A DNA stretch of 64,000 bases from Chryseobacterium sp. LAM-KRS1 (GTDB lineage Bacteria > Bacteroidota > Bacteroidia > Flavobacteriales > Weeksellaceae), in contig NZ_JAAOIZ010000007.1 of NCBI RefSeq assembly GCF_013184525.1, positions 1 to 64,000 of the forward strand, given 5' to 3'. Below are positions 52,321-61,163 of the stretch, one piece after another. A program made the translations under genes and the position numbers. The notes under the pieces are model-generated. The model did not search any database and was not told the origin of the DNA. It worked only from the letters and a program-made list of their open reading frames with translations. The first letter of the stretch is position 1, and each line of letters begins with the position of its first letter.

Positions 52321-52833
52321 CTAATTCGCAGGTATACTGCTGAAATTCAATGCTACTTTTAAGTTCATATCTGAACTTGTCTGATTTTTCAGTTCATAAA
52401 CTGTTCTTACTGTAAGTCCGTTGCTCTTTACGACCTCATCCAAAAATCCATTATTATTAAGATCGAGGTTTAAGCTGGAACTATTTGAAGAGATGTTGGA
52501 TCTTGATGCAACAAGTCTTTCACCCGTACCATTTGAAGAAATATAAACTTTAATGTTTTTAAAAGCACTTAAGTTGCCACCAGAAGGAGAAACCACAGAG
52601 ATTTTTGCATCTGCCAATCTCACATCTTTTATTTTAGCATTATTATTCCCACCAAACCAAGTCTGTACATTAGAAGCAGTAGCCGTAGAAGACACCTCCT
52701 TATCAGCAGGCACCCCTGTGGATACTAATACATTAGCCGTGTAAGGAAACGTATTCTGAACCAATGACTGTACTGTTCCACAACTAACAAGGGCAACAGA
52801 AGCTACCACTGCAGTTAAAAATATATTTTTCAT
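52321..52833 (-). CDS. Lipoprotein of unknown function
   Basis: This protein of 170 residues has a lipoprotein signal peptide with the lipobox ALVSC and then a Thr/Ser/Asn-rich mature part. It is not recognised. Short beta-strand motifs (AKIKDVRLADAKISVVSP, LRVV...LVASRS) suggest a beta-sandwich. The protein ends in an Asn-rich segment. It is a stand-alone gene convergent with dtd. No catalytic motif is seen. Confidence 0.62.
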   Translation of the reverse strand: MKNIFLTAVVASVALVSCGTVQSLVQNTFPYTANVLVSTGVPADKEVSSTATASNVQTWFGGNNNAKIKDVRLADAKISVVSPSGGNLSAFKNIKVYISSNGTGERLVASRSNISSNSSSLNLDLNNNGFLDEVVKSNGLTVRTVYELKNQTSSDMNLKVALNFSSIPAN

Positions 52834-52886
52834 AATTGTAAATCTTAATACAAAAATTATCTTGCAGAAACTATACCAAAGAATTA

Positions 52887-53426
52887 TTATTCGACGCTTA
52901 CTGAAAAACTTCCTTTTGTGTTTCCGGAAGCCATGTTACTTTTGCCTATAATTAACCATACTTCACCTTTGCCCGCCATCTGATAAAAAATATCTCTTCC
53001 AAAAGGACCATCGTATTCTCCATTTGGCAATTTTATCTGATTGAAACGAATATTAAAATCTTTTTCTTTTGTAGAAATGGATGCCTTGATATCACTTTTA
53101 TTATAATTTGTGATTTTGAGAATCAGCTCCTGTCCTTCTTTTGTAAATTGCTCTCCTACTGTAAATGGAAGCTGTGATGCATCGGCAGTTCTTATTATTT
53201 GCCCATCTTTCTCACTTCTCATCACACCTTTTTTTAAGACATGTTTGGTGACGGGAGAATTATTAATGATAGAATCTTTTTTTCTTATAGCAGCTGAATC
53301 TACTGAATGTTCTGGACCCGGCTGTTCTGAAATCATGATCGAATCTTTGTTGGCTGTTTCGTTTACATTTGGTTCTTTTTTACAAGAAACAATAATCAAT
53401 GGGATCAGCAATAAGGACTTTTTCAT
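52887..53426 (-). CDS. Lipoprotein of unknown function
   Basis: This lipoprotein-like protein has 179 residues, with a signal peptide ending at the lipobox LIIVSC (Cys15) and then a Lys/Glu-rich, low-complexity stretch (about 16-65). A folded part follows (VGEQFTKEGQELILKITNY, then FGRDIFYQMAGKGEVWLIIG), possibly a beta-sandwich. It is not recognised. It starts 5 bases after the DUF4153-type gene and is probably in the same operon. Confidence 0.62.
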   Translation of the reverse strand: MKKSLLLIPLIIVSCKKEPNVNETANKDSIMISEQPGPEHSVDSAAIRKKDSIINNSPVTKHVLKKGVMRSEKDGQIIRTADASQLPFTVGEQFTKEGQELILKITNYNKSDIKASISTKEKDFNIRFNQIKLPNGEYDGPFGRDIFYQMAGKGEVWLIIGKSNMASGNTKGSFSVSVE

Positions 53427-53431
53427 AATAG

Positions 53432-54805
53432 TTATTCTTTTAGTGTTTCATAGTAAAGCACTTCTGACAAGAAAGAAAATGATTTCTTTTGTTTTACTTT
53501 ACTTATAATTTGTTTTTTTAGTATAATATCTTTTTTTTCGGCAGCAAACTTCAGTAAACTTTTCTCACTAAAGTTGATTTCTGTGAAGTGATAACCTGCA
53601 TTAAAATCACTGCGCTTCATATTGTGAGAAGTAATTAATCCTCCCCAATTGATATAACTACAAGCCAAAATTGTTCCATAAAAATACCATGTCATTGTAT
53701 TAAACAGAAAAGCATTTCTTTTTCTGTATTGAATTTTAATATACGTCATTGTCAAACCAATCAATGAAAGAGTCAGGAAAGCATATACTCCAAGCCTTTT
53801 ATATGTAAAACCATAATTGATAATGTATTCGGAGTTCTTTATCATCGTGGAAATAATCAGTGCCGCATTTAAAAAAATCCAGATCTTAGCCAGGTTTTTC
53901 ATAAGCCCGGCTTTCGGATCAAAATTAAATCCGGATTTAAAATAAAACATAATCACCAGAATAGACATAATAATAGACATGATCACAGCATTTACTCTTT
54001 GGTGGGTTTCTTCTGAAAGCTGGCCGGGAGTTTTTGAAGCTTCGTAGAATAGTTCGTAATTATAAGTGATGATAAAAAAGATCAATAATACATTTAATGC
54101 TAAAAACGAGATTATGCCGCTCATCCTTTCTGCATCAATATCAAGAAAAGAATATGTTGATTGTACGATTCGATCTTTCGTGTGAAAAGTATCATCTAAA
54201 AAATGATTTTGTTTATAAATGATTTTTTCTACAGCATAATTCCAATAATTGAAAGCGATAAACATCCCCAATACTGTTATGCAGAAAAGTTCCCAAATAT
54301 TAATATCTATTTTGATATTCGTAAACAAGCTGGCAAAATGATCACTTCCTACAGAGTAAATTCCAAAAAAAACAGCAACTAATACCAATGGAATCAAGAT
54401 AAAGGCAAATATTTTCTGTCCTAACCCCGAAATATTTTTTTTGGGAAGCCAACTATCAAAATTAAAAAATCGACATAAAAAAGTAAAGCAGTTCACTATA
54501 AAAACAGGAATCAAGAAGAGAATTTTTAGTCTTTTATTTCCTGATCTGTAAGATAAAAGCAGAAGTGAACTTACAACCGCCACAAAAGAAGCAAAATCTC
54601 CATACCAGGCAAAAGCTACTGAAGAAAAAATACTTGTGAAAAAAAGCATGAAAAATACTTTTGTTTTGTTTGACTTTGGTGTTTTGTACCATGTTAGTAA
54701 CGCATAAGCAATACCTAACAGTCCAAGATTTAAACCTACATTTTCGTTATAAAAAAGAATAATAAATAAGACGGTTGTAAGGAGTATATAGTGATGTGTT
54801 TTCAT
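53432..54805 (-). CDS. DUF4153-type polytopic membrane protein
   Basis: This 457-residue membrane protein has about 10-11 membrane segments. The central block WNYAVEKIIYKQNHFLDD, followed by a motif with ERMSGIISFLALNVLL, matches DUF4153/DUF4173 proteins of Bacteroidota. Its function is unknown. It lies 5 bases after the Coq4-like gene and 5 bases before the lipoprotein gene, so the three form an operon with the two genes further upstream. Confidence 0.75.
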   Translation of the reverse strand: MKTHHYILLTTVLFIILFYNENVGLNLGLLGIAYALLTWYKTPKSNKTKVFFMLFFTSIFSSVAFAWYGDFASFVAVVSSLLLLSYRSGNKRLKILFLIPVFIVNCFTFLCRFFNFDSWLPKKNISGLGQKIFAFILIPLVLVAVFFGIYSVGSDHFASLFTNIKIDINIWELFCITVLGMFIAFNYWNYAVEKIIYKQNHFLDDTFHTKDRIVQSTYSFLDIDAERMSGIISFLALNVLLIFFIITYNYELFYEASKTPGQLSEETHQRVNAVIMSIIMSILVIMFYFKSGFNFDPKAGLMKNLAKIWIFLNAALIISTMIKNSEYIINYGFTYKRLGVYAFLTLSLIGLTMTYIKIQYRKRNAFLFNTMTWYFYGTILACSYINWGGLITSHNMKRSDFNAGYHFTEINFSEKSLLKFAAEKKDIILKKQIISKVKQKKSFSFLSEVLYYETLKE

Positions 54806-54810
54806 GATAT

Positions 54811-55296
54811 TTAATAATAAGTTATTGTATTTTTTTGCTGAATAAAATCTTTCAGATTTTCAAAATTTTGCCATAGCAAAGCTTCAAAATCCCAATGATG
54901 AAAGGACCTCATATTTTGACCTTTCCGAAATGCCTGCAGGTACATTTTTGAATATTCCGGTAAAATCAAAGTTCCTAATATGATTGCTGCCAGAAGATGG
55001 GCATTAAGTTTTCCATTTCCCAACAGCAGATATTGCATGGCAATTTCATCTTCGAAATTAGTTCCGCAACCTGTAATCAAATGATGGACATCGTGATTTT
55101 CCATTTTAGGAATCATGGTAAATCCATGACGCTTATAAAATTCTCCCAGTTTACGGCCTAAGGTATCTTCATTGAAACTAAGCAGTTGTTTTTCGTTGAA
55201 CTGCCATTGTCTTTTCTTTTTCTTAAAATATCTTCTGTAAAACTTTTGAGTTTTATCATATACAAAAAGTAAAAACTGAACACGTAATTTTTTCAT
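54811..55296 (-). CDS. Coq4-like protein
   Basis: This protein of 161 residues carries the Coq4 signature HDVHHLITGCGTNFEDE (the HDxxH-x11-E-like zinc-type motif) in its second half. An N-terminal basic segment with several Lys/Arg clusters precedes it. Coq4 in eukaryotes organises or modifies ubiquinone intermediates, but in Bacteroidota, which use menaquinone, the role of homologues is unknown. It is in an operon with DUF4153 and a small membrane protein. Confidence 0.75.
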   Translation of the reverse strand: MKKLRVQFLLFVYDKTQKFYRRYFKKKKRQWQFNEKQLLSFNEDTLGRKLGEFYKRHGFTMIPKMENHDVHHLITGCGTNFEDEIAMQYLLLGNGKLNAHLLAAIILGTLILPEYSKMYLQAFRKGQNMRSFHHWDFEALLWQNFENLKDFIQQKNTITYY

Positions 55297-55306
55297 AGTT
55301 GATTAT

Positions 55307-55600
55307 TTAATTAAGATTAACTCCAATAACAGTATAAAGACAGGCGATAGGGATATTGATTAATAATATTCCGATTGATTGTAAACAAGCATGAAGCTTG
55401 GCATGATATATCGACCCATAAATTAAAAGTCCGGCGACGACCAATAAATTCAAGATAGATCCAAAAATGAGCAGTAAGAAGCCTCCTATCGCAAATGCAT
55501 CAATTCTGCTGACAAGGTATCCGAAAAGGCATATATTCCCAAGCAAAAATGAAAGCCAGAAAACATATTTTCCCATATTCACAATTTCTTTATTATCCAT
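55307..55600 (-). CDS. Small membrane protein
   Basis: This 97-residue protein has about three membrane segments (YVFWLSFLLGNICLFGYLV, a second around IGGFLLLIFGSILNLLVV, and a third at the C-terminus, IGILLINIPIACLYTVIGV). It is not recognised. It lies between the metallophosphoesterase and the Coq4-like gene with gaps of 6 and 10 bases, so it is part of this operon. Confidence 0.65.
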   Translation of the reverse strand: MDNKEIVNMGKYVFWLSFLLGNICLFGYLVSRIDAFAIGGFLLLIFGSILNLLVVAGLLIYGSIYHAKLHACLQSIGILLINIPIACLYTVIGVNLN

Positions 55601-55606
55601 ATTATT

Positions 55607-56446
55607 TTAAGCTTTTGTTAAGGTAAAAACAGTAATTTCCGGACGAACCATAAACCGAACTTGATAAGAATGTCCGATTGCCCGGTTGATGTAAAGCATT
55701 CTGCCATCCTGCAAATCAATTTCTCCGGAAACATATTTCTTGTTTTTAACAGGGAGTATGGGAGTGATCACACCGGGAATCCGGCATTGTCCGCCATGGG
55801 TATGCCCGCTTAGGATCCATCCCTGATATCCGTTCCATACATCTTTATCACAAACATCAGGATTGTGGCAAAGAACCAGATTCGCTTTAGACTGATCTAA
55901 ATCTTTCATAACCTTCAAGGGATCAAAATTGGGTGAGCACAGATCCTCAAATCCAATAAAGTTTATTCCATACCGGTTATTTTGCTCATTATTTAGCATT
56001 TCAATTCCATAGCTATTTAAAATCCGACAAATACTCCTGGAAAGCTCAATGTCTTTCCACCCTGGTCCATAATCGTGATTTCCCAAAATTCCAAATGTTC
56101 CAAGGTTTCCATATACGGCTTCTTCCATTACTATTTTTAAATCGTTTTGTTCTTCCAGTGTTCCGTGATTTACAAAATCACCGGTGTACACTACAAAATC
56201 CGGATTAAATTTTTCAGCCTTATGGAAAGATTCAATAAGGAAATTCCAGTCAAATCGGTTACCTACATGCAAATCGGAAATCTGCATCAAAATTTTACCT
56301 TCAAGGTTCACCGGTAAATTTCTAATGGGAAGCTTACGTTCAACAAACTCCACCCAAAAAGGCTCTACCTGCCATGAGTATAGAGCAGGAAAGGATCCTA
56401 CTACAGCGAGCTGAAAGAGCTTTTTTAAAAATGTTTTTCTTGTCAT
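55607..56446 (-). CDS. Metallophosphoesterase
   Basis: This is a calcineurin-like phosphoesterase of 279 residues with an N-terminal hydrophobic segment (FQLAVVGSFPALYSWQV) that may be a signal or anchor. The dinuclear metal motifs are SDLHVGNRF (the DxH motif), YTGDFVNHG (GD), GNHDYGP (GNHD), a His in LVLCHNPDV and GHTHGGQ (GHxH). It probably acts at the membrane on phosphodiesters such as lipid precursors; the substrate is not known. It is the first gene of the operon leading to DUF4153. Confidence 0.92.
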   Translation of the reverse strand: MTRKTFLKKLFQLAVVGSFPALYSWQVEPFWVEFVERKLPIRNLPVNLEGKILMQISDLHVGNRFDWNFLIESFHKAEKFNPDFVVYTGDFVNHGTLEEQNDLKIVMEEAVYGNLGTFGILGNHDYGPGWKDIELSRSICRILNSYGIEMLNNEQNNRYGINFIGFEDLCSPNFDPLKVMKDLDQSKANLVLCHNPDVCDKDVWNGYQGWILSGHTHGGQCRIPGVITPILPVKNKKYVSGEIDLQDGRMLYINRAIGHSYQVRFMVRPEITVFTLTKA

Positions 56447-56518
56447 GTACTATTTTTACATATTGAATTAAAACAAAGAACTTTGAATTACAAAGTAAAT
56501 TGATAAAAAAATATAGTT

Positions 56519-56809
56519 TTATCTGCCTATTAATTTTTCAAGAGCATCTAAATGATCAGAAAAAGCCTTTCTTCCACTCTGGGTAACCCTATAAGAGGTT
56601 TTAGGTTTTTTCCCAACAAATTCCTTCTTTATTTCTATGTATCCAGCCTTTTCCAAAGCGTTACTATGACTTGCCAAGTTACCATCAGTAATCTCCAATA
56701 ATCCTTTCATTTCCGAGAAATCAACCCAATCGTTAACCATAAGAACAGACATAATGCCTAATCTCACCCGACTTTCAAATTCTTTGTTGAGCTGATTTAT
56801 TTTAATCAT
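56519..56809 (-). CDS. Winged-helix transcriptional regulator
   Basis: This small DNA-binding protein of 96 residues has a winged-helix fold. The sequence VRLGIMSVLMVNDWVDFSEM, then LLEITDGNLASHSNALEKAG (the recognition helix region) and a Lys-rich wing (KKPKTSYRVT) match a DUF-type winged-helix family in Bacteroidota. It lies 60 bases after the gene for a membrane protein on the same strand, a regulator/membrane-protein pair. It probably controls that protein's own operon. Confidence 0.82.
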   Translation of the reverse strand: MIKINQLNKEFESRVRLGIMSVLMVNDWVDFSEMKGLLEITDGNLASHSNALEKAGYIEIKKEFVGKKPKTSYRVTQSGRKAFSDHLDALEKLIGR

Positions 56810-56869
56810 AATCTTTGGTGGTAGGTATAGTATACAGTATTACTTTTTTAGAGCTGCAAATTTAAATCA

Positions 56870-57487
56870 TTATTTATATTTTTTATGCATGATGAGGCCA
56901 TACACTATATGTAAAAAACCAAATCCCAGCGTCCATGCTACTAATCCCCATCCTAGAAAGAAAAGGGAAAGCAACCCTAGTATAATCTGGCAATAGCCCA
57001 GATATTTAACATCAGTTAAAGTATATCTCTCAGCATTCACCAGTGCTAAACCGTAAAAAATTAATGTCGCTGGGGCAATCAATGGAAAAAGGTGATGATA
57101 TAAAAGACCAAGACATACTACGCCTCCTGTTATTAATGGAACAGAAAATGTTAATAGCAGACGTTTTGTCGTAGCATCCCATATTTTCAATCCTTGCTTT
57201 CTGCTTTTATTCGCTGTAAAAAAGTATCCGCTCAGTACCGCAACAAATAAGATCAAAGTTCCTATAATCACTAATTCTCTCACTAAAGAAGGATTGTAGA
57301 TATTTCGATCTCCATCAAAATAATCGATTCCTTCTCTCTGAAAAACAAAATACACATACACTGCACCTGCAATGGCAGCAAGTCCGGCAAAAACACCAGA
57401 CAATCCACTCAATGAAATAAATCTGGAAGATCGTTCCATCATAGAACGGATGTGGGATAGATCTTCGTGGTAGTTTTTTGAATCCAT
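56870..57487 (-). CDS. Polytopic membrane protein paired with the winged-helix regulator
   Basis: This protein of 205 residues has about four to six membrane segments (GVFAGLAAIAGAVYVYF, LVIIGTLILFVAVLSGYFF, LIAPATLIFYGLALVN and a C-terminal pair). The N-terminal cytoplasmic part (MDSKNYHEDLSHIRSMMERS) has a helical amphipathic look. The start at 57487 is preferred; a longer frame at 57508 is possible. It is not recognised, but membrane protein/winged-helix pairs of this type are common in Bacteroidota. Confidence 0.72.
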   Translation of the reverse strand: MDSKNYHEDLSHIRSMMERSSRFISLSGLSGVFAGLAAIAGAVYVYFVFQREGIDYFDGDRNIYNPSLVRELVIIGTLILFVAVLSGYFFTANKSRKQGLKIWDATTKRLLLTFSVPLITGGVVCLGLLYHHLFPLIAPATLIFYGLALVNAERYTLTDVKYLGYCQIILGLLSLFFLGWGLVAWTLGFGFLHIVYGLIMHKKYK

Positions 57488-57553
57488 ATAAAGAACTTTG
57501 AAATACAAAGTTAAATATTTTTCTGAAACTTAAAAATATTTCGAAGATTATTT

Positions 57554-57594
57554 AAATAAAAAAACCGCTGATTATTTCAACGGTTTTTTTATTT
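57554..57594 (-). terminator. Terminator of the enoyl-CoA hydratase gene
   Basis: AAATAAAAAAACCG (57554-57567) pairs with CGGTTTTTTTATTT (57581-57594) around a 13-base loop. On the minus strand it lies 14 bases past the stop of the hydratase gene and carries a T tract. Confidence 0.7.
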
Positions 57595-57607
57595 ATGAAG
57601 TAAGCCC

Positions 57608-58372
57608 TTACTTAACTCTTAATTTTTCTTTAATAGACTCAATATTTTTCTTTGCAGATTCTTCCAGGATGAGACTAGCACTCATATGAATCCTTTCCGG
57701 CATTAATTCATTGAAGTGTTCTGTTCCTTCCCATGATACCTTTTTAATAAGTGCAAGAGCATCACTGCTTCTGGAAGCTAATATCTGTAGAAATTTATCC
57801 AGTTTAGCATCCATTTCTTCGATATTTTCTGAAACAGAATGATAAACATTATGTTGTTCAGCCCATTCAGCAGATCTGAAATCGGCATCAATCGCCATTG
57901 CAGAGAATTGTGATTTTCCTATTTTCCTTTCAACATACGGGCCTATTACAAAAGGACCAATACCTAAATTAATTTCAGTCAAAGCCAAGGCAGAATCCTT
58001 TGTTGCAAAACAATAATCAGCTCCACAGGCAATACCTACTCCTCCACCTGTCGTTTTTCCCTGAACTCTTACCACAACTATTTTACCACAATTTCTCATC
58101 GCATTCAGTACCTTAGCAAATCCTCCAAAAAACCTTGTAGATGCATCTAATTCTTCAATAGCAAGAAGTTCATCAAAACTGGCACCGGCACAAAAAGCTT
58201 TTTCACCACTGCTTTTTACAAGAATAGCTTTTACTTCATCTTTTGCACCTTCATCTAAGATCGTTTGTGCTAATTTTTCCAGAATCGCTCCAGGAAGTGA
58301 GTTACTTTTAGGGGTCCCAAAGGTGATTTCTGCGATATTGTTTTTAAGTTCTGAGACTACAAATTCGTTCAT
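57608..58372 (-). CDS. Enoyl-CoA hydratase/isomerase family protein
   Basis: This crotonase-fold enzyme of 254 residues adds water to, or shifts the double bond of, an acyl-CoA. The oxyanion and CoA-binding motifs are AFCAGASFDELL and GKTTGGGVGIACGADYCFA, with Glu in LTEINLGIGP in the active-site region. Its neighbourhood, with paaZ at 61164, suggests a phenylacetate or beta-oxidation role, but the two are not in one operon and the substrate is not determined. Confidence 0.87.
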   Translation of the reverse strand: MNEFVVSELKNNIAEITFGTPKSNSLPGAILEKLAQTILDEGAKDEVKAILVKSSGEKAFCAGASFDELLAIEELDASTRFFGGFAKVLNAMRNCGKIVVVRVQGKTTGGGVGIACGADYCFATKDSALALTEINLGIGPFVIGPYVERKIGKSQFSAMAIDADFRSAEWAEQHNVYHSVSENIEEMDAKLDKFLQILASRSSDALALIKKVSWEGTEHFNELMPERIHMSASLILEESAKKNIESIKEKLRVK

Positions 58373-58503
58373 TTTAATTTAAATTGGATTCTTACAAAAA
58401 TACGAATTACAGCCTGTTAACGAAAATTTAACCACAACAAATTGACCTGCAAAATAGTGATCAGCATGTCACTCTATTTTAAGCCTATTACGTAGAAATA
58501 CGG

Positions 58504-58719
58504 ATGCATCAATTTGGTACTTTCTACTCTACTTTCGGGTCCCATTATTATTGTTCCTTTGAGATACTAAATATGCTGCTTTTTTCCTGCTACAGTGACA
58601 GCTCTTTAAAAAGCACAGACATTAAAAAAGGAGTACATGAAAAAGATATCTCTGAGTTCCCTGCAAGAGCATATCTAATGAAAATTCCTTTGGGATCAAA
58701 TAAGATCATAAAGAAATAG
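58504..58719 (+). pseudogene. Remnant of a T9SS cargo C-terminal domain
   Basis: The frame of about 70 codons ends with KDISEFPARAYLMKIPLGSN, then KIIKK, a close match to the end of a type A T9SS sorting domain (normally D-S-x-x-G-x-Y-x-x-K-I and a Lys-rich end). The preceding SCYSDSSLKSTDIKKGVHEK fits the strands before it (YS-x-x-x-x-LKS pattern). No VYPNP start or cargo domain is present upstream. The normal Gly of the S..P.G.Y motif is Arg here. It therefore looks like the decayed 3' end of a lost cargo gene. The rest of the 442-base gap shows nothing else. Confidence 0.45.
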
Positions 58720-58802
58720 CTTACGACGATAAAAACTAATAACCGTGAAAATTATATCATAAGCTATCATTGTACCGTGAAAGATTCTACTACACAAATG
58801 GA

Positions 58803-58829
58803 AAATCCCTTGAGCTATTCAAGGGATTT
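58803..58829 (-). terminator. Terminator of the SMUG2-type gene
   Basis: An 11-bp stem (58803-58813 with 58819-58829) with a GCTAT loop overlaps the last codons and stop of the glycosylase gene on the minus strand and ends in an A/T-rich flank. Confidence 0.65.
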
Positions 58830-59516
58830 GTTTTTTAATGCAAGTATATATTTATCAATATAGCTTTGCTTTTCTTTTAGTTTATATTGCTGTATATATC
58901 TGGGATGTTCAAGAATGGTCATTTTTTCAAAGAGATTTGCTTCTTTATTCAGTTTTGAGATAAAATCTGCATTTTTCTTTCCTAAAACAAATACTTCTGA
59001 AGTATCAAGATTTAAACTGATATGCTTTTTTAAGGATTCAATCATAAAATCTTTAACATCAGAAAATAACTCTTTATCATCATAGTAATTGGCATTAAGC
59101 CAGCCATTTCCGGATCGTTTTACGATTGCTAAGGGAAAAGGAGAGTTTATATAAAAATCTTTGTAAAATTCAGTGGCTCCTCCATACTGTTCGATCATAT
59201 CATACATGAAAACAGATGAAACCTCATGCGTACGTGCAGATTGCATTGCTATCCCACAAACACTTTCAAGTCGTTTTGTATCTGTAAATGGTACTCCAGT
59301 TACACCAGCGCCATGTCTGCTGGGATTAATTCCTACCATAAACTTTCTTTGTATGGAATCATTATAATACTTTTTATAAAACTGCTCCATAACAGCCATC
59401 GTTTCCGGATTGTCAAAATATGGATTCAACACCTCAAAATTATGTGGCAGCTTACCGTTATAATTAAGGTTTCTATTAAAGTCAATAACTTTATCAGCAA
59501 AACTAGCTCCCATCAT
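58815..59516 (-). CDS. SMUG2-type uracil-DNA glycosylase family protein
   Basis: This is a base-excision repair glycosylase-like protein of 233 residues in the SMUG2/DUF4918 branch of the UDG superfamily. Motif I is FMVGINPSRHGAGVTGVPF (GINPS plus GxxxGVPFTD), and motif II is near the C-terminus in LEHPRYIQQY (HPR). It probably removes damaged or deaminated bases. It overlaps the following DUF4241 gene by one base, so the two are coupled. Confidence 0.88.
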   Translation of the reverse strand: MMGASFADKVIDFNRNLNYNGKLPHNFEVLNPYFDNPETMAVMEQFYKKYYNDSIQRKFMVGINPSRHGAGVTGVPFTDTKRLESVCGIAMQSARTHEVSSVFMYDMIEQYGGATEFYKDFYINSPFPLAIVKRSGNGWLNANYYDDKELFSDVKDFMIESLKKHISLNLDTSEVFVLGKKNADFISKLNKEANLFEKMTILEHPRYIQQYKLKEKQSYIDKYILALKNKSLE

Positions 59517-60250
59517 TAGAAATCTTCTTCATCCTCCTGCTCTTCGGAAAGTGCCAGTTCAATGTCAATAAACTGAATGTATAACCCGCATACCTGACTA
59601 TCTTCGTCGTAAGCAAAGTATACAGGATAAGCGCCATCACCGAACCCACTGGCAAACATCGGAATTTGATAAGATGTACCTGGTATTGTCCAATTGATCC
59701 AATCCCCTAACTCTCTCTGGTTTTTGGGGTTGTTTTTATAACTCTGAGCAAAGATATCGGCAAAATAATCATCGTAAATGTTACCCACATTTTTTTGGAT
59801 AAGGAACTTACCGAAATAAGGCAATACCTCCGCATCAGTAATACAAGCAAGACCAGCGTCTACAGAAAATCCAAAATATTCTCCTTCTCCCACTCCTTCC
59901 AGTTCTTCATATCCTATTAAAGCCTCACGATAAATTACAGGCCTTTTATCCGTAAATGAAACTTTTACCGCTGCATAGCGATTCCCCCAATCTTCAGATT
60001 TTACTAATGCTATTTGTACCGGAAAATTTCCTTTCGGAGCGTCAATAAAGTAAGGTTTTTCTGCTGCATTCAAATAGACCAAAGGATCTCTTACTATTAC
60101 TTTTCCAGAAGGGATAGAAACATTTCCAACATGTATTACTTCCATTTTTTTTCCGAAAATCTCGTCTGAAGTAAAATAAGCTTCTAAATCTGTAGGACAA
60201 ACCAGAAGGTCTTTCATTTCATCCCATTTTTGTAGCCAGCTTTCATTCAT
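59516..60250 (-). CDS. DUF4241 domain protein
   Basis: This cytoplasmic protein of about 244 residues has the DUF4241 pattern: SGKVIVRDPLVYL, then AVKVSFTDKRPVIYREALIG, then the signature FGFSVDAGLACITD and the block FGDGAYPVYFAYD. The C-terminus is very acidic (ALSEEQEDEEDF). The function is unknown; DUF4241 proteins occur near SUKH-type and other immunity proteins in some genomes. The start at 60250 is preferred to 60268. It overlaps the SMUG2-type gene by one base. Confidence 0.8.
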   Translation of the reverse strand: MNESWLQKWDEMKDLLVCPTDLEAYFTSDEIFGKKMEVIHVGNVSIPSGKVIVRDPLVYLNAAEKPYFIDAPKGNFPVQIALVKSEDWGNRYAAVKVSFTDKRPVIYREALIGYEELEGVGEGEYFGFSVDAGLACITDAEVLPYFGKFLIQKNVGNIYDDYFADIFAQSYKNNPKNQRELGDWINWTIPGTSYQIPMFASGFGDGAYPVYFAYDEDSQVCGLYIQFIDIELALSEEQEDEEDF

Positions 60251-60404
60251 GATATTATTTTTTATCAATTCATTTAAAAATTAAAATTACTATTTATTTA
60301 ATCCGGATCAAATGAAGACGGACTTTTAAAAACAAAAATATATACAAAATACTATTACCTACTGATTTTCAATTATTTTAATTATTTTAGTCATCGAACT
60401 TATC

Positions 60405-61145
60405 GTGCTGAAAATACGATATAAAAACTATTTACCCATGATCGGAATTCTTGCTGAACTTATTATTTCAGGGCTCTTGCTATGGTATATCGATAAAAAA
60501 ACACTTTCTGTTTTAGGATTTAAACCCACCAGAAATAGAATTATGAACTGGACAACAGGCTTCCTGTTAGCAGCATTGGTATGCTTAATTTATCATGTAA
60601 TGAATAAGACTTTCAGCGATAACAGCTGGATATTAAATAAACATATGACCTTACAGACAATATTCACCAGCGTCTGGTGGACTTTAAGATCAGTCATATT
60701 TGAGGAACTCATTTTTAGGGGAGCATTACTTTACTTAGCCATTGAAAAATTGGGAATTAAGATCGCCTGTTATCTTTCTGCCATTTGCTTTGGTGTCTAC
60801 CATTTGTTTTCTTATAATGCATTTGGAAACCCTATTCAAATGGTGATTATTTTTTTTATGACCGGAATATTTGGATTGATGCTTGCATTTGCATTTGCAA
60901 AAACAAAATCACTTTATCTTCCTTTTGGACTTCACCTGGGATGGAATATATTTAATATTGTTGTTTTCTCAAACGGTCCTCTGGGCCAACAGGTTTTGAT
61001 TAAAGCCAATGAGCATAAGCCGGAAGGTCTCATCTCACTTTTTATATTTCTATTTCAAATCTTTGCACTTCCCATTTTGGTTTACTGGTATCTGAGATAT
61101 CTAAAAAAACAAGACATCAGTACCCAAAAAAAGGAAGCTTTATAA
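60405..61145 (+). CDS. CPBP family intramembrane metalloprotease
   Basis: This membrane protein of 246 residues has about six to eight membrane segments. The CPBP (CAAX-type) motifs are EELIFRGALLYLAIEKLG (EExxxR), FGVYHLFSYNAFGNP (the FxxxH motif), and HLGWNIFN (HxxxN). Such proteins cleave or bind prenylated or membrane substrates and can act in self-protection against bacteriocins. The start is GTG at 60405. It ends in a bidirectional terminator shared with paaZ. Confidence 0.88.
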   Translation: MLKIRYKNYLPMIGILAELIISGLLLWYIDKKTLSVLGFKPTRNRIMNWTTGFLLAALVCLIYHVMNKTFSDNSWILNKHMTLQTIFTSVWWTLRSVIFEELIFRGALLYLAIEKLGIKIACYLSAICFGVYHLFSYNAFGNPIQMVIIFFMTGIFGLMLAFAFAKTKSLYLPFGLHLGWNIFNIVVFSNGPLGQQVLIKANEHKPEGLISLFIFLFQIFALPILVYWYLRYLKKQDISTQKKEAL

Positions 61146-61156
61146 AGCTTCCTTTT
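61129..61156. terminator. Bidirectional terminator between the CPBP gene and paaZ
   Basis: A perfect 14-base inverted repeat (61129-61142 with 61143-61156) overlaps the CPBP stop codon and lies just after the paaZ stop. Transcription in either direction can end here. Confidence 0.85.
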
Positions 61157-61163
61157 AATATTA

